Positions 43,686 to 54,560 of a stretch of 64,000 nucleotides of DNA are shown here, in pieces (position 1 is the first letter of the stretch; each line of letters opens with the position of its first letter). The notes below the pieces were generated by a model, which was not told where the DNA came from, made no database searches, and was given only the letters and a program-made list of their open reading frames with translations. The DNA lies in the NCBI GenBank assembly GCA_038277395.1, contig CM076193.1, positions 174,384,711-174,448,710 of the forward strand. Direction: 5' to 3'. The stretch comes from Dryocosmus kuriphilus (taxonomy: Eukaryota > Arthropoda > Insecta > Hymenoptera > Cynipidae). Made by a program: the position numbers and the translations under genes.

Positions 43686-46261
43686 AACTCTTGTGATGTT
43701 GCAGTTTTGCACCCTCACAAGAGTTAAATTTGGTATTAAAAATTTTTGAGGTAAATACTGTATATTCAACTCTCCGTATAGGTCCGGCGAGGCTCCTGCT
43801 GTTCAGAGACCTCTGCCGACTTCCTTCAGGTTACTCCAGGCCACTTCCAGTTTAGCATGATTGTACTACCATTAACCCAAAACACCAGGCTAATTCCAGG
43901 GGTGGCCGTAATAAGGATGTTCACCTCCAGGGTGCACACCGGAAGGTAAATTTATATTGTAGAGTTTTTTTTTTTGGCAAGCCTCTAAGTATAATTAGGG
44001 ATAAAGTTAGGGCCGAATTGACCACAAAATCGTTTAATAGATAGGCAATTCTGCCAAAATTATTGTACTTGCCGAAATGACCACAAAGTCCGATAGTGGA
44101 CAGGTATTTCTGCCATATTTATCGGGGAAATAATACTAATGTTAGTATTTTTCTCAAATCTGTACGAGGGTTGTATGCTGGACCATCCTACATCTGTCGG
44201 CCGCTAGGTTCACCCATCGACCCTCAACTGAAGTTCAACCATCCGAAAGAGGCTTCGACTCCCTTATTACATATTATAACACAGGGTGTTGACAGCCAAT
44301 CAGAAGGAAGGAAGGAAGCGGAGAGAAGTTACGTTAGCAGAGCAGACCAGCGAACACTAGATATCGGCTATTTTGGACAAGACCGCAATGATACGTAATT
44401 CAGCGAACAACAGATATCGGCCATTTTGAACTGGACGGCCGGGACCCATATAACAGCGGGAGCCAGACGTCCGCCATGTTGTTCAAGACCGCAAAGACCC
44501 CTATATCGAACTCCGCGCGCCTTTTTCTCACCGTCCTTTCCCATACTCCGACACCCGTCAGTATCTATCCTGAAAAGCGCACCGATTCGAGAGGAGGAAG
44601 CCGAAGAATTCATTCGAGTCTGAGAATTGCTGTAAGGAGAGTTGCGAAGTCTAGCGAAAGTGATTGTGACGGGTCTCGAAGGTAGGAATTTTATTTTCTC
44701 GTCATCCAGCCAAGGCACCTTCCTTTAGTCGATAAATTTGGTATTACCCTTGGCTGAATCACCCTTTTTATGTGTGAAGAGATTAAATTTTTTTGGAGTG
44801 CCGACGACAGACTATGTCTTTTCCGCCATATAACGCCCGGCTTTGTCCTTTCGCCTTATAATATTCTCGCTCTGTTATATATTTAGCCATGTAGCGCTCT
44901 AATTCATTTTAGTGTACCCTCCCTACCGCTTACTTTGTCAGTTTCTACGTGAGCACCGCATAATGTTTCAATATTTGATTCCTTGTCCTTCCGCCATATA
45001 ACATTCCGGTATTTTACACTATGTTCTACCAGGCTTTTTTATGTATTTAGACATGTTCTTCGATAATTTATTTTGATATGCCCCTCCCTCCTTCCGATTT
45101 CTTTAAGCTAATATGTGACTGGAGACCTTTCCTCTTTTGTTAACATGTATTTCCTTTTACGACCCCCTCACCTACTAAGAAATAATTTTGACACCTTTCG
45201 AGTCGAGTTAACCCGATCCTTCTGTGTATTATAGAGCACCTTTGTTTCATTCAAAGCGTCGAGTCGAGTACCTTCCGAAATTGATCCCTCCACTTATCGC
45301 CCTTTTGACTTTTCTCTTGTATTGAGCACACTTGCGTTTTTTTTATTTGCTGTTATACTTAATTGCCGTAAATTTGTGCATATTCGAGAATTTTCTTAGA
45401 TTAATGAAACCATGCGTCCTCCCGATAAAGTGATTTTTTTGTAACCTCCCGACAGTGAATAGCGCTTCTCCCTTTATTATTGTATTCTTAACCTTTCCGT
45501 TTAGTAATGCGTATTTAATATTTCGTATTTAGATTCTCCGAAATTTAACATTGTAGCCTCTTTTGTGGACCTTTTGGATTCAGTAATAGTAAAACCCTTA
45601 TGTGTATAAATTCCCCCTTCCGACATTTACTGAGTAGCGTGTCTAATCCCAGCGTTTCTGATTTTTAGTATTATTTTGGCACACCCCTCTTATCGATGAT
45701 ATATTGTACTATAGATAATGTTACCGTTCGTTTCTTTTGTTTGAATCAACATATGTGCTTTCGAATATTTTGTGGAATTCTCTCGACTTACTTACTTCCA
45801 AGAAATTGTCGATCTATTTTAATATTTTAACTTGAGTACTGCCAAATACTTATTTCAACCCATCCCCTCTACTTTCAGGGACTGAGCTAGGCCTATCTCT
45901 TTATGTATATCTGAACTTTTTACGTTTTAAATTGAGTTTAGTGAGTTACTTTTTTTTTGATATTTTGGATTATGGTTGATTTGTGGAACGGTGTTAGGAT
46001 TCGGGGCTGGAAATAATTAGCCTGGTGGCCGTCGTTTGTTCCTTACCCGACTAACACTCGCGTTATCGTGAGTTGGAAGTTTTTATGGATATTTTAGACA
46101 TTTTCTTTTGGTACCTTGAGTTTCGAGTAGAGAGTTCAGTTATTTGTACAAGACTACCTTTAGGAAGGCTGGCTCCCGGGCTATCGAAGATTTAGTATTT
46201 TACGTTTTTGCAAGGCCCAAAAAGGACCCCTTTAACATCTATAGGAAAAGGCCGCGTCACA
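43686..46261 (-). mobile_element. LTR-like insertion (about 2.6 kb) in the Polinton small gene
   Basis: ATCT lies on both sides (43682-43685, 46262-46265) and the two halves of one gene face each other across it. On the minus strand it starts TGTGACGCGGCC. It has no recognisable internal genes, a TATA-like block with TATAACAGCGGG near 44450, and repeated phrases (GATATCGGCYATTTTG twice; TCCGCCATATAACRYYC twice). A solo LTR is the best guess, but the other terminus does not end in CA. ORFs near 44100-44720 lie inside and are unsupported. Confidence 0.5.
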
Positions 46262-46485
46262 ATCTTCGTAGGGTAGAGCTCCAACATTCCACACAATTCC
46301 ATGGTAATTGTACGTAAGTCATAGATTTTCATTCTTGTATCTTCCTGGTATTGAATTCAAGCTGCAGGGTGATTCGAAGAGGAAGACTAGTGAGCATCTT
46401 CCTGGAAAGGTAGTATGGCCAACTTCTTGAAAACAAAGTCGTTGTAGGATCACTTGAAGACTTAGATGTCTACGGTGAACACCAT
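46262..46485 (-). pseudogene. Polinton small gene, N-terminal part
   Basis: An ATG at 46485 opens MVFTVDI, followed by two in-frame stops and SYNDFVFKKLAILPFQED; another frame then gives CSLNSIPGRYKNENL, and YNYHGIVWNVGALPYED at the edge of the insertion. Belongs to the fragment at 43347-43681. Confidence 0.55.
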
Positions 46486-46679
46486 CTTGACAGGAACTGA
46501 CTTCTTTCAGCCAGAGGCCGCTTTTTTATACTCTTTTTCCAACACCTTACCCCTCGATATTACCCCCACTAACTCAATTATTTTCTTTACTCTACCACTG
46601 ATTGGCTAGTAATGAACAAAACGGTCATATATAGTGAGGCAACATGCATCTGTAATGGCGGGAAAAATTATCGCTTGGT

Positions 46680-47739
46680 TAAAATTCTAAGCCAACATCT
46701 ACTGAAGTTTGTTTTAGAAACTCGTTTTGTTTAGAACAGTCAATAACAATGTGTGGGGCATATTGCTTAAAAATACTCTTGCTTAGAAGAGGTTCTACAT
46801 CCTTGCCATAGTATGAAGCTTGAAAGTTAGCATACATCTCAAACAATAATCCAAATTAATTTTGATTAATGTTTAAATTTAAATTACCATACGAATAATA
46901 TTGGGAATCCAAAAACAATTTAACATTTGTAGCGTTATAGTGGTCAAAGAAACCAGCATATTTTTTTCGCTGATCTTTTCGGCCTGTTTGGAATCCTAGT
47001 ATGACATATCAAGGTTTCTCTAATTGCATCGAATTAGAGGATATTCATACATTTCCCAGGACCGAAAACTTATTGGTATAAGTGGGTCCCTCATAATATA
47101 CTGCAAGAGCTGTATCTTTTCACGATCAGCTGGTAAAACATAGGGAACCATCCACTCAACTTTTTGCAATAGAATTCTGAATTCTTCAGGAACTCCTTGT
47201 GTAGGTTGAATAATAGCATTCAAGTCTGTGCGTGGCCTTATCATTATAAGTTCATGTTTAGCATTCACAAGTGCCTTTTGATAATCTTCAGCAAATCCAA
47301 AAATCATGCTGAGTGGTACAGTTACATCAAAGTGTTCACCCTCATTGGTCATTCTAGCATTTAGATCTATATCAAGCCAGGCTGTATTCTCAGCAGAATG
47401 AAGCTGATTATGAGTTAGGGAAATATAATTCTTCATGATTGTGGTATGAACGACACTTTTACATCGATCAATCTCAATGGCGTTTAATTCATAGCGAGTT
47501 TCATCAAATAAAAAGCAGATGACAACCGTAGTTCCATCAGCTTGAAACAGTCTTCCAAACATACGTAATGAACTTTTACTTGGAAGAATGTATAAATCCT
47601 GATGTTGAACTGCAATTCGAATCTCACCACTGTTGCTAAATCGTGATGAAGCGTAGGGTTGATGAGCATGAACTTCATAGTGTGTTACAGATTCATCATA
47701 CCTAACTCCAGTTTGAATTTTTAGTATTTTTTCTCGCAT
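46680..47739 (-). pseudogene. Polinton capsid-like structural protein
   Basis: Open from 47739 (MREKILKIQTGVRYDES) to a stop at 47020: 239 residues including SGEIRIAVQHQDLYILPSKS, FDETRYELNAIEIDRCKSVV, MKNYISLTHNQL, FGFAEDYQKALVNAKHELIM and ISFRSWEMYEYPLIRCN. After the stop, shifted frames continue for about 110 codons (FQTGRKDQ, TNVKLFLDSQYYSYGNLNLN, ASYYGKDVEPLLSKSIFKQY, VIDCSKQNEFLKQTSVDV). The order and beta-rich look match the gene that occupies the capsid position in insect Polinton loci; assignment to the double jelly-roll capsid is inference and needs a structure prediction. Contains stops and at least one frameshift. Confidence 0.55.
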
Positions 47740-47799
47740 TTTTGTAGCAACGAAAAATCAATAATATATAAATTAATGGTCGCCTTTTCTTCTTCTTCT

Positions 47800-48230
47800 T
47801 TCCTCTTGTATAACTCTGTGACCGAGCTCACCAAGCTTCCGTCTTGATCAACAATGCGGAGCTGAATGTGATGTATTGTCTTAACGGCGATCGGAAGGTG
47901 AATGACGTGGAGTGGTACCTCAACGATCTTATATCCAGGTTGGACGGTCGGAAAAGTTCATGAATTGCATGAACTTTATGATTATTAATATATGCTCCAG
48001 TTGTAATGTTAGATTCTACTCTGAGAGCGTTCATTTTGAGAATGGCTACTGGTAACTCTGTCTGTGAGCCCTATTAGCTTCGAGAACACGTGATGTGAAT
48101 CCCAACAATTGACCAATAGAATCTTTCAGCTGGAAATTAACTTGACAATTGCCCTTGATTTCACTACGTAACAACAAATTTGCACCAGGTCCACAATACT
48201 GATAACCTGGTAAATGTGTTGATAATTCTA
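47800..48230 (-). pseudogene. Second Polinton structural-like protein
   Basis: Frames on the minus strand: YCGPGANLLLRSEIKGNCQ, VNFQLKDSIGQLLGFTSRVL, then a stop; MNALRVESNITTGAYINNHK (from 48034), VHAIHELF; after a frameshift VQPGYKIVEVPLHVIHLPIA and RIVDQDGSLV. These blocks form one protein in related insect loci, next to the capsid-like gene. A minor capsid or penton role is a guess. Non-functional. Confidence 0.5.
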
Positions 48231-48314
48231 TTAGCTAAACCCTTACCCTTCTTAGATTCCTCTCTACGATGCATGAGCATTCCGCACTTCTTTCACTAAT
48301 TATACATCCAAATG

Positions 48315-48804
48315 TTCTCAGATTTTAAATATCTATCTGCACTCAAAATCTCTCCAAGAGCCCAAGTATAAATACTTAGAAAACGTATTTAATAGTGTAG
48401 ATGGCGTAAAGTACATTCCATTCAGTGAATATGAACAAGTGGTTTCATTTAATGAAGCTAAAACCGACCCTGCCTGTATTTTTGATGACGTTGCCTATGA
48501 GAAACAGGACAATATTAGAGCCTTCTTTTGCATTTGCAGACATGTGAGCGTTGATTGTTTCTACTGGCGTCATACCTGTGCTCGTATTCCTAAACATTTA
48601 GTGAGAGATAATGTCAATTTGTTAGTTCTCCTTCGGCAAGATGAGACGAATCTCAAATACGTTCATGATGATCTTGGAAATACTGGTATGACATACACTC
48701 AGTTTCGAAATTTATGCTCAGCATGCTGGAATAAAGAGAGATATGGATTCATCGTTATTGAGAGTAGATATAGGAAAGGATTTGACGGTTTTATTGTCCT
48801 ATAA
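48315..48804 (+). pseudogene. Polinton packaging ATPase (FtsK/HerA type), lacking its N-terminus
   Basis: The frame runs from about 48315 (SDFKYLSALKISPRAQVYKY) to the stop at 48804. Visible are PACIFDDVAYEKQD (Walker B strand and DD), AFFCICRHVSVDCFY, ARIPKHLVRDNVNLLVLLRQ, MTYTQFRNLC and SRYRKGFDGF. The P-loop (Walker A) should lie about 60 residues before the open frame but is not present in any frame of 48230-48320, so the gene is truncated. In intact elements this ATPase would pump the genome into capsids. The ATG at 48439 is only internal. Confidence 0.75.
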
Positions 48805-48860
48805 ATAGGAGCGTTTGATTGAGATGAAATTAGTATAATCTAAGACATCAAGGCATCAAC

Positions 48861-49823
48861 ATGTTCCGAAAAGAACGACATGTACTCTGTGAAATAGCGA
48901 AAGCTAGCGATGTAGTTCGACGGAAACATCGTATGCTCAAGTTGGGTACAGAAGCTACAGAAAGTATTTTGAGTGAGACTTTTAAACCCACAGTCACACC
49001 TCTGCCAAAACCAGCAAATTTTACTGATGTACATGTAAAGAAAACTAATTTTGTGGAAAATAAATTTATGAAAAATGAAATTTATAAAGAGGAAGATGAG
49101 GATGAAGAAGAAAATGATAAACATTCTTTCACGACTGCTGCTCATGATCAAGAGTATGATCAAGACCTTAATACCAACATGGTTGAAGAAAATCATGAAT
49201 CTATTGAAACTTGTGATAAATTGACAAATAAATTTATCCTGTTGCTAAATAAAAATAGGAAACAATATTTGTATGTGGTTTATGGTGTACGAAAACATGG
49301 CAATGGGTCATTCATGATTGGTGATTCACCCATCAGGTTTCAAGTTGAATACATCAAGGTGGGTGAAAAACTATATCCAAAAATTTCAGGTCTATTTGAA
49401 CTTTTGTTTAAACAAAAACCTAAAGAATCTTACGTAAGCCCAGAGGCTCGAAACAACTATAAAGAAGTTCTTATTGCTAAAAATGCACATAAGAAAAATG
49501 ATAGTTCATCGCAACCTATTCACATTAGCAGTAGTCACAAGTATACTAATGTTATTGCAAAACATTTTCCCTATAAACGATTAAGAACAAGCGGAAGTAC
49601 ATTAAAGAAAAATAAAAACAGTTTATTGCTTCAATTTATGATAGCAAGCAAAGATTCAAAACCAGACTATATCTCCTGGGATAATCCAAATGAGCTAGCT
49701 GACCATCTTCATCTACACACGGCTTCTCTGGCAGCAGGAAATCAAAGTCATAACAATGGAATAATTTCAGTCACTGAAAAATTGCGAGCTGCGGAAATCT
49801 ATATTAATAAAGTACAGCTATAA
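48861..49823 (+). CDS. Conserved Polinton protein of unknown function, ORF apparently intact
   Basis: An uninterrupted 320-codon ORF starts at MFRKERHVLCEIAKASDVVR. The N-terminal 60 residues are basic; residues 75-115 are very acidic (EEDEDEEENDKHS). The C-terminal half has YVVYGVRKHGNGSFMIGDSP, YPKISGLFELLFKQKPKESY, DYISWDNPNELADHLHLHTA and GIISVTEKLRAAEIYI. This GDS/LYPKT-LFELLF and WDDPNELVxRLxLL pattern recurs in a domain I remember as DUF8207 in insect Polinton-like loci. Function unknown; a virion or DNA-binding role is possible. It lies 60 bp after the ATPase and 17 bp before the next gene, like a co-transcribed cluster. It is the only long intact gene of the element. Confidence 0.65.
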   Translation: MFRKERHVLCEIAKASDVVRRKHRMLKLGTEATESILSETFKPTVTPLPKPANFTDVHVKKTNFVENKFMKNEIYKEEDEDEEENDKHSFTTAAHDQEYDQDLNTNMVEENHESIETCDKLTNKFILLLNKNRKQYLYVVYGVRKHGNGSFMIGDSPIRFQVEYIKVGEKLYPKISGLFELLFKQKPKESYVSPEARNNYKEVLIAKNAHKKNDSSSQPIHISSSHKYTNVIAKHFPYKRLRTSGSTLKKNKNSLLLQFMIASKDSKPDYISWDNPNELADHLHLHTASLAAGNQSHNNGIISVTEKLRAAEIYINKVQL

Positions 49824-49840
49824 ATGATTTCAGTATTAAA

Positions 49841-50269
49841 ATGAGCATCGACGTGCTCGGACATCATCTGAGTCGAGCTGCTACTATTAAAAAACGTTGA
49901 CCTCCTTGTGTTGGTTTCAAAGTCAGATCCAATGGAAATTAGGATATAGGGAGGAAAAGATTCTGTAACATTCAAGACGCTGCAGAACATTACGACGCAT
50001 TTAATTTACCATTTGTGCAGCGTATTGTTCAAAGCGAGATACTCACTCTTTATCAGGTTACGCCATCCATGCGTAACGAAATTGACGACAATAATATTAT
50101 GATGCATATTCTTGAAGAATCAATAAATGAGAAGATGAAGAATCTACAGAATGATACACTACAAGAATTATCACTTCAGACAGGTGAACTGATTGCTCAA
50201 CTAGACGCTCGACTGAACGCGCTAGAAAATGCAATCAGAAAAACAGGTAGTAGTCACAGAACTAGATAA
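49841..50269 (+). pseudogene. Small Polinton gene upstream of the integrase
   Basis: Opens MSIDVLGHHLSRAATIKK, then two stops interrupt a region with CVGFKVRSNGN and DIGRKRFCNI. It is open again as HYDAFNLPFVQRIVQSEILT, NNIMMHILEESINEKMKNLQ, QTGELIAQLDARLNALEN (coiled coil). Position and start resemble a small virion-like gene of insect Polintons. Its 3' end overlaps the integrase start. Confidence 0.5.
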
Positions 50270-50350
50270 CCCTGCAAGAAAAATTTATACACGTCGCCCT
50301 GTGATAATGCGTAGTATAGATGAAACATGGCAAGCTGATTTGGTCGAAAT
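50229..50350 (+). pseudogene. Polinton integrase, N-terminal piece
   Basis: Retroviral-type (rve, DDE) integrase inserts the linear element. The ATG at 50229 opens MQSEKQVVVTELDNPARKIY; DETWQADLVE holds the first catalytic Asp. At 50350 a gypsy-type element enters, and the same protein resumes at 55729. Confidence 0.8.
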
Positions 50351-52352
50351 TGTTGTCTGGTTCCGTTCGTGTGACTCCGCGGCGGTTGGTTTGTGTACTA
50401 AGGGTAGGCAGGTGGATGGTAGTAAGGGAGAGGGAGCAGGAACTAGTTTGTGGGGAAAGAAGGGGGATAGGGCGTATGTACATCAGTACGGGAAAGGAAA
50501 GTAGAGGTACGGGAGTACAAAAAAAAAATTTTCTGTTAAGTTCGTGGTGTTTCACAGTCGACACCGGGCCTGACAGTAGTTACATAGCTCGGCCAGGGGA
50601 GGGCGGTTGCATCTTCGTGCTGGTGGGGATGGCGTGATTTTTATTGGCGAGGTGCAGAGATCAACGAGATCGTCTTGAACGCTTTGGCTCCTGCGGGGTA
50701 GTGTGGTCTTGATTGTGGATACCAGGGCATTGGGTTGCTCCCCGTATTTCCGGAGGATTTCCTCCTCCTCCTCGTTGGACACCTAGCTCGGGGAGTTGAT
50801 TTCGGGGGTGCCAGTTTTGATTTGCGTGGAAGGGTCGGGTTACTAGCTGAAAAGGGCGAGTGCCCCTCCGAGGTCAGTCAGCGCCTCGCGGGTCCAATAA
50901 TCCGAAATGGTCGAGTCGCGATAGCTCTGCGGGTTCAGAAGGCTGCTTCCCTCCTTCTCTGGGAGTCCCCGGAGTCCGCTACTGGAGGGAGTGGCATCGT
51001 CAGTTTTATGGCCAAGAAGGGAAGGAAATACGGAGTCGATTAGAGGTGTGGGGGGGGGGGCAGTTCGGGGCCAAGCATGAGTTGGCGATGCATGCGCTGC
51101 GGGAATGGTGCAGAGTGGGAGAATTGACGAAGCGGACGGTCCTCAGTGACGTCTCGAGCCTCTCTCTACTTTGGCCTCTAGCGAGATATTCTTTGTATTT
51201 GGTTCGATCTCCCTCCTTTGTGTACAACAGTTTAATTCGGTAAGCTGCGGGCAGCAGGATGCGTCCGGGGTACACTGGCCGCACCGGTCCGGTTGCGTAT
51301 CCAGGTGCGTGCAGTGTCTTGTGTAGATTATATTCCGCGGCTCGTCGTTGGTCTCGCCTCGGTTTGCTGGGGCTTGGCTGCGGACAGATTTGAGAAATTA
51401 GAAGGGAGAAGGGGGGGGGGGGGAGCGGAGCGGCTTTGGCTGGTTTATACCGTTTTCTTCGGTGCTACCAGGATTCTCTGGGTAATTTTAAGAATAGTAA
51501 GGACATCCGGTACTCCGCCTGTTGGAGGAGATCTCTGGGTTCATAGCTGGGATACCAGCTATCGGATCGGGGGGGGGGGGGGGATCCATGTGACGCGAAT
51601 GCGTCATATCGCGACAGCCGGGATTCCGCCTGCCTAGCGAGGAAATAATTGAGTTGATAGGTGGGATACAAGCTATGTTATTGGGGGGGGGGGGGGGGGG
51701 GAGGACACATATGACGCGAGAGCGTCTTACAGCGATAGCCGAGATACCGCCTGCCTGGCGAGGAAGGAAAGAGAGAGAGAGTGGGAGTGATGGCTGGATT
51801 ACTACCTATATGGAAGAAAGTAGCAATGGGGGAAGGTCTAGGGATGCAAAAAGAAGAAAACTCACCATAGTTGCTAGAATCTATGTTTATTAGTGTCAGC
51901 CGGGAATGCCAGTCTGACAAGGAGTCCTTCTCTGTCTTAAAACACGGGTTTTAGGTCCTCGCGAACGCGTAGAAAACGTGCGGAAAGCAGAAAGCTTAGC
52001 GGTGGGAAAAACGCGCGTTCGAGCTGGCACTTTCACCGTGAACGGTAGCGCCTCTTCCCCACGCCAAGGTACTGCTACGTCGCCGATATAACAGAGCGCG
52101 TCTTTCTCTTCTCTGTATGGTCAAACCCAGAACATAGGCTTGCTGACACCGAGGTATGGTAGTCTCCTCTCTTTCGCGTGGCCGTACGAGTTCAGAGCGC
52201 AGTTACATCCTGTCTTATTTCTACTTAATAGCTATTATTATTTTCTATGTTTAAGTAACATTATCTTTCGAGGTAGTTTCCTATCGAATGATTAAGCATC
52301 GTCTGTTAGAGGGTTTTACTTACTTAAAAGTTTTTCGTCCTTATGCGAGTCA
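50351..52352 (-). repeat. 3' LTR of the gypsy-type element (2.0 kb)
   Basis: Contains four poly-G runs of 11-20 (about 51046, 51408, 51567, 51683) and a 120-bp tandem duplication (51540-51655 and 51660-51775: GGGATACCAGCTAT, GACGCGAATGCGTC, CCGCCTGCCTAGCGAGG) present once in the other LTR. A purine-rich tract (GGGAGGGGTGCG on the minus strand, near 52375) next to its start could be the polypurine tract. ORFs inside are unsupported. Confidence 0.85.
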
Positions 52353-52650
52353 CGTATAATAAATCGCACCCCTCCCGGATAGACGCTTATTCATTCATAG
52401 GCAACCGTCACGGTTGTTGTTACTTCTAGTTCGAGCGCTCGAAGAAGCTAATCATAATAGAGGAAATTATAAATTACAAAACAATTGAAACTATATTTAT
52501 AGGAATACAAAAATATAGAGACTATATTTATAAACACGAAGATGTTGAAACGATATTTGTGGGAAATCAAAAATATTGAAATTATATTTAATAAGAATAC
52601 GATCTCAATGTGTAGCGCCCCCTGGCGTTACATCCTTCCGTGTCGATAGC
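52353..52650. other. 3' untranslated part of the gypsy-type element
   Basis: AT-rich; about four units of roughly 50 bp with GAAACTATATTTATAGGAAT and AAAAATATAGA (52485-52600). Then TAGCGCCCCCTGGCGTTACA, an inverted repeat. Confidence 0.7.
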
Positions 52651-53372
52651 TTAGGAACAAGCGCCGCCATCTTCTTCTTCCTGCGCTATGATGACGGGCA
52701 CGTGTGACTGTTCATCATCACTTCTGATTTCAAGGGCGGGATGAGCCAATTCCCTCAAATTATGTGTCGGCGTCCCTTCTTGATTAGTTATTGCAATCCC
52801 TGTAAGAGGCCTCGTGGTTTGTGGTTCCTTCTTTCCGGAAAGCGTGCTGATTGGTTGGTCGCACGCAAGAGACATGGCGGACGCTGAGGTTCCAGCGCGA
52901 TTGGTTTCTGGTGGGAGACAAGGTGCTCTTCTTGTCCCAGAATTAGTCGTTGGCAGGTACAATTTTCCATTCTCACCTCCGATTTCGATTTGTAGATGCA
53001 ATTGTTTATTGTCACCTTTTTGATTACTCGTTGGGAGGTGCAGTTGCTTACTGTCTTCTTCTTCACCTAATGTCGGTCCGCCTTCCACCATTGGTTCTGT
53101 TTGACTCGATCGCGCCACACCATTGGCTGCTTGTGGTGTTGCTTGTACCCTGTCCTTGGCTTGCTGTCCAGTAATTATCGGACAAGGATATATTTTCGTA
53201 CCATGTATTTTTACTTCGGTGCCGTTTTGATCGGCCCAATATACATTTTCCGCGGCCCGTCTTTTGATTAAATGGGGTCCGGTCTCTCGTGGTGCTAAGC
53301 CCGCGTTGAAATTTTTGCTTAGTTCGATTGGAAATGCGTTTTCGTATAAGCATGATCACCTGGTTGAGATTT
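52651..53372 (-). pseudogene. Gypsy-type pol C-terminus / downstream hydrophilic ORF
   Basis: 53359-53063 in shifting frames resembles the integrase C-terminal domain (GDHAYTKTHFQSN, KISTRA, KMYIGPIKTAPK). 53118-52651 is an open hydrophilic frame (MARSSQTEPMVEGGPTLGEE, EDSKQLHLPTSNQKG twice in variant form, ending QEEEDGGACS). It may be the pol tail or a small extra gene; no envelope features such as a membrane segment are seen. Confidence 0.5.
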
Positions 53373-54560
53373 TTAAGTTAGATGATTCCCGGCATACTGC
53401 TCTTGGTAGGCCGTCTGTTTTTTGCGCGCTCGGTCTTCTCTTTCTATTTGGGTTTCCACCGGCCGGCGGCCACCTTGGTTGTACCTCCATTCGCCTGGCC
53501 TGTTACTGGACCAACTTAATAGCATGTGACTAGGCGACTGCCCCGTAACGGCGTTTCGACGGCGTCGTATCCCGAATAGAAGTTCTGGCAGGTTTCTATC
53601 CCACGTCTTGTGGTTTCCAACGCCCACCCATAGGCGAATCCCCCTTTTTATTCCTTCATTACGTCTTTTGGTTGGATTTACCATCGGATGATGTATGGGT
53701 GTCGTCCACAACTCGCAGTCCCATCGCTGGCAGGCGTTGAGCCAATGGTGACTCGTAAACTGACTTCCGTTGTCACTTAATCTCTGGTGGGGGTATCCCC
53801 AGTGGGAGAAGATTTCTCTTTCTAACAGAGACGTAAGTACTATTGCTTTTGATGACGCGATGGTGAATGCCTCAACCCATCGCGTAAAAAAAATCCGTGA
53901 CAACTAGAAGAAACGCTTTTCCATCGGCCGATCTTGGGTAAAGTTCCATTATATCGAGAGCTATAGTTCCTCAGGCTGCGGTAGCCGCTCAACGTCGCAT
54001 TGCGTCTGGTCTCGAACCTCTGATTGGCTTGAAACATATGCAAAGATGGCAGCTGCCAACATATTTTCGAACCCTTCGCTGCATTCCTGGCCAATAGTAG
54101 CGTGTCTGGATTTCTCATAAGGTTTCGTCGACCTCGGGATAGCCGTCGAGAGGATCATCATGATATTCGTAGAGCATTTTTTCTTCTAAACTTGCGGGTA
54201 CACGAAGGGACCAGGTTTCGGTTTCAGGGTGCCTTCGCCAGAATAGAAGGTTATCTAATTTTTGGTCTTGTACGTATCGTTGCTCGCAAACTGTGCGTCG
54301 TGGTTGGGCCCGTATCTCGCACCATCTTTCAATTTCTCTACAAACAGTTGGGTCTAGTTGCTGTGGACCTCCTACGTCATTTATCGTCGATCCAATTTCC
54401 ATGGCGTTAATCACCGACCGTGTGTTTGTTTCAGGCGCGTTTTGATCCCCTCGGCTAGGGGGCAGCATACAGTCCAAGTCGGGTTCGCCAGGTATGGGCG
54501 CGTTGCGATCGGGGTGGCGTGACAAGGTGTCAGCTAACTCTTTTTCCTTCCCAGCATAAT
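53373..54560 (-). pseudogene. Gypsy-type pol: RNase H end and integrase
   Basis: Begins ELADTLSRHPDRNAP, the usual end of RNase H, then a 110-residue linker. A zinc-binding H2C2 region follows in two frames (EYHDDPLDGYPEVDETLEKS, then a frame with WPGMQRR-like residues). The catalytic core shows LDIMELYPRSADGKAF (first Asp), a frameshift near 53890, RWVEAF, REIFSHWGYPHQRLSDNGSQ (second Asp), PMVNPTKRRNEGIKRG (where the third catalytic Glu is expected a Lys stands), and LPELLFGIRRRRNAVTGQSP. Integrase would insert the cDNA. Dead. Confidence 0.88.

Noticed and set aside
44096..44718. Overlapping ORFs on both strands near 44.1-44.7 kb
   Set aside because: They lie in the promoter-like part of the LTR-like insertion, with no recognisable domain or codon signal.
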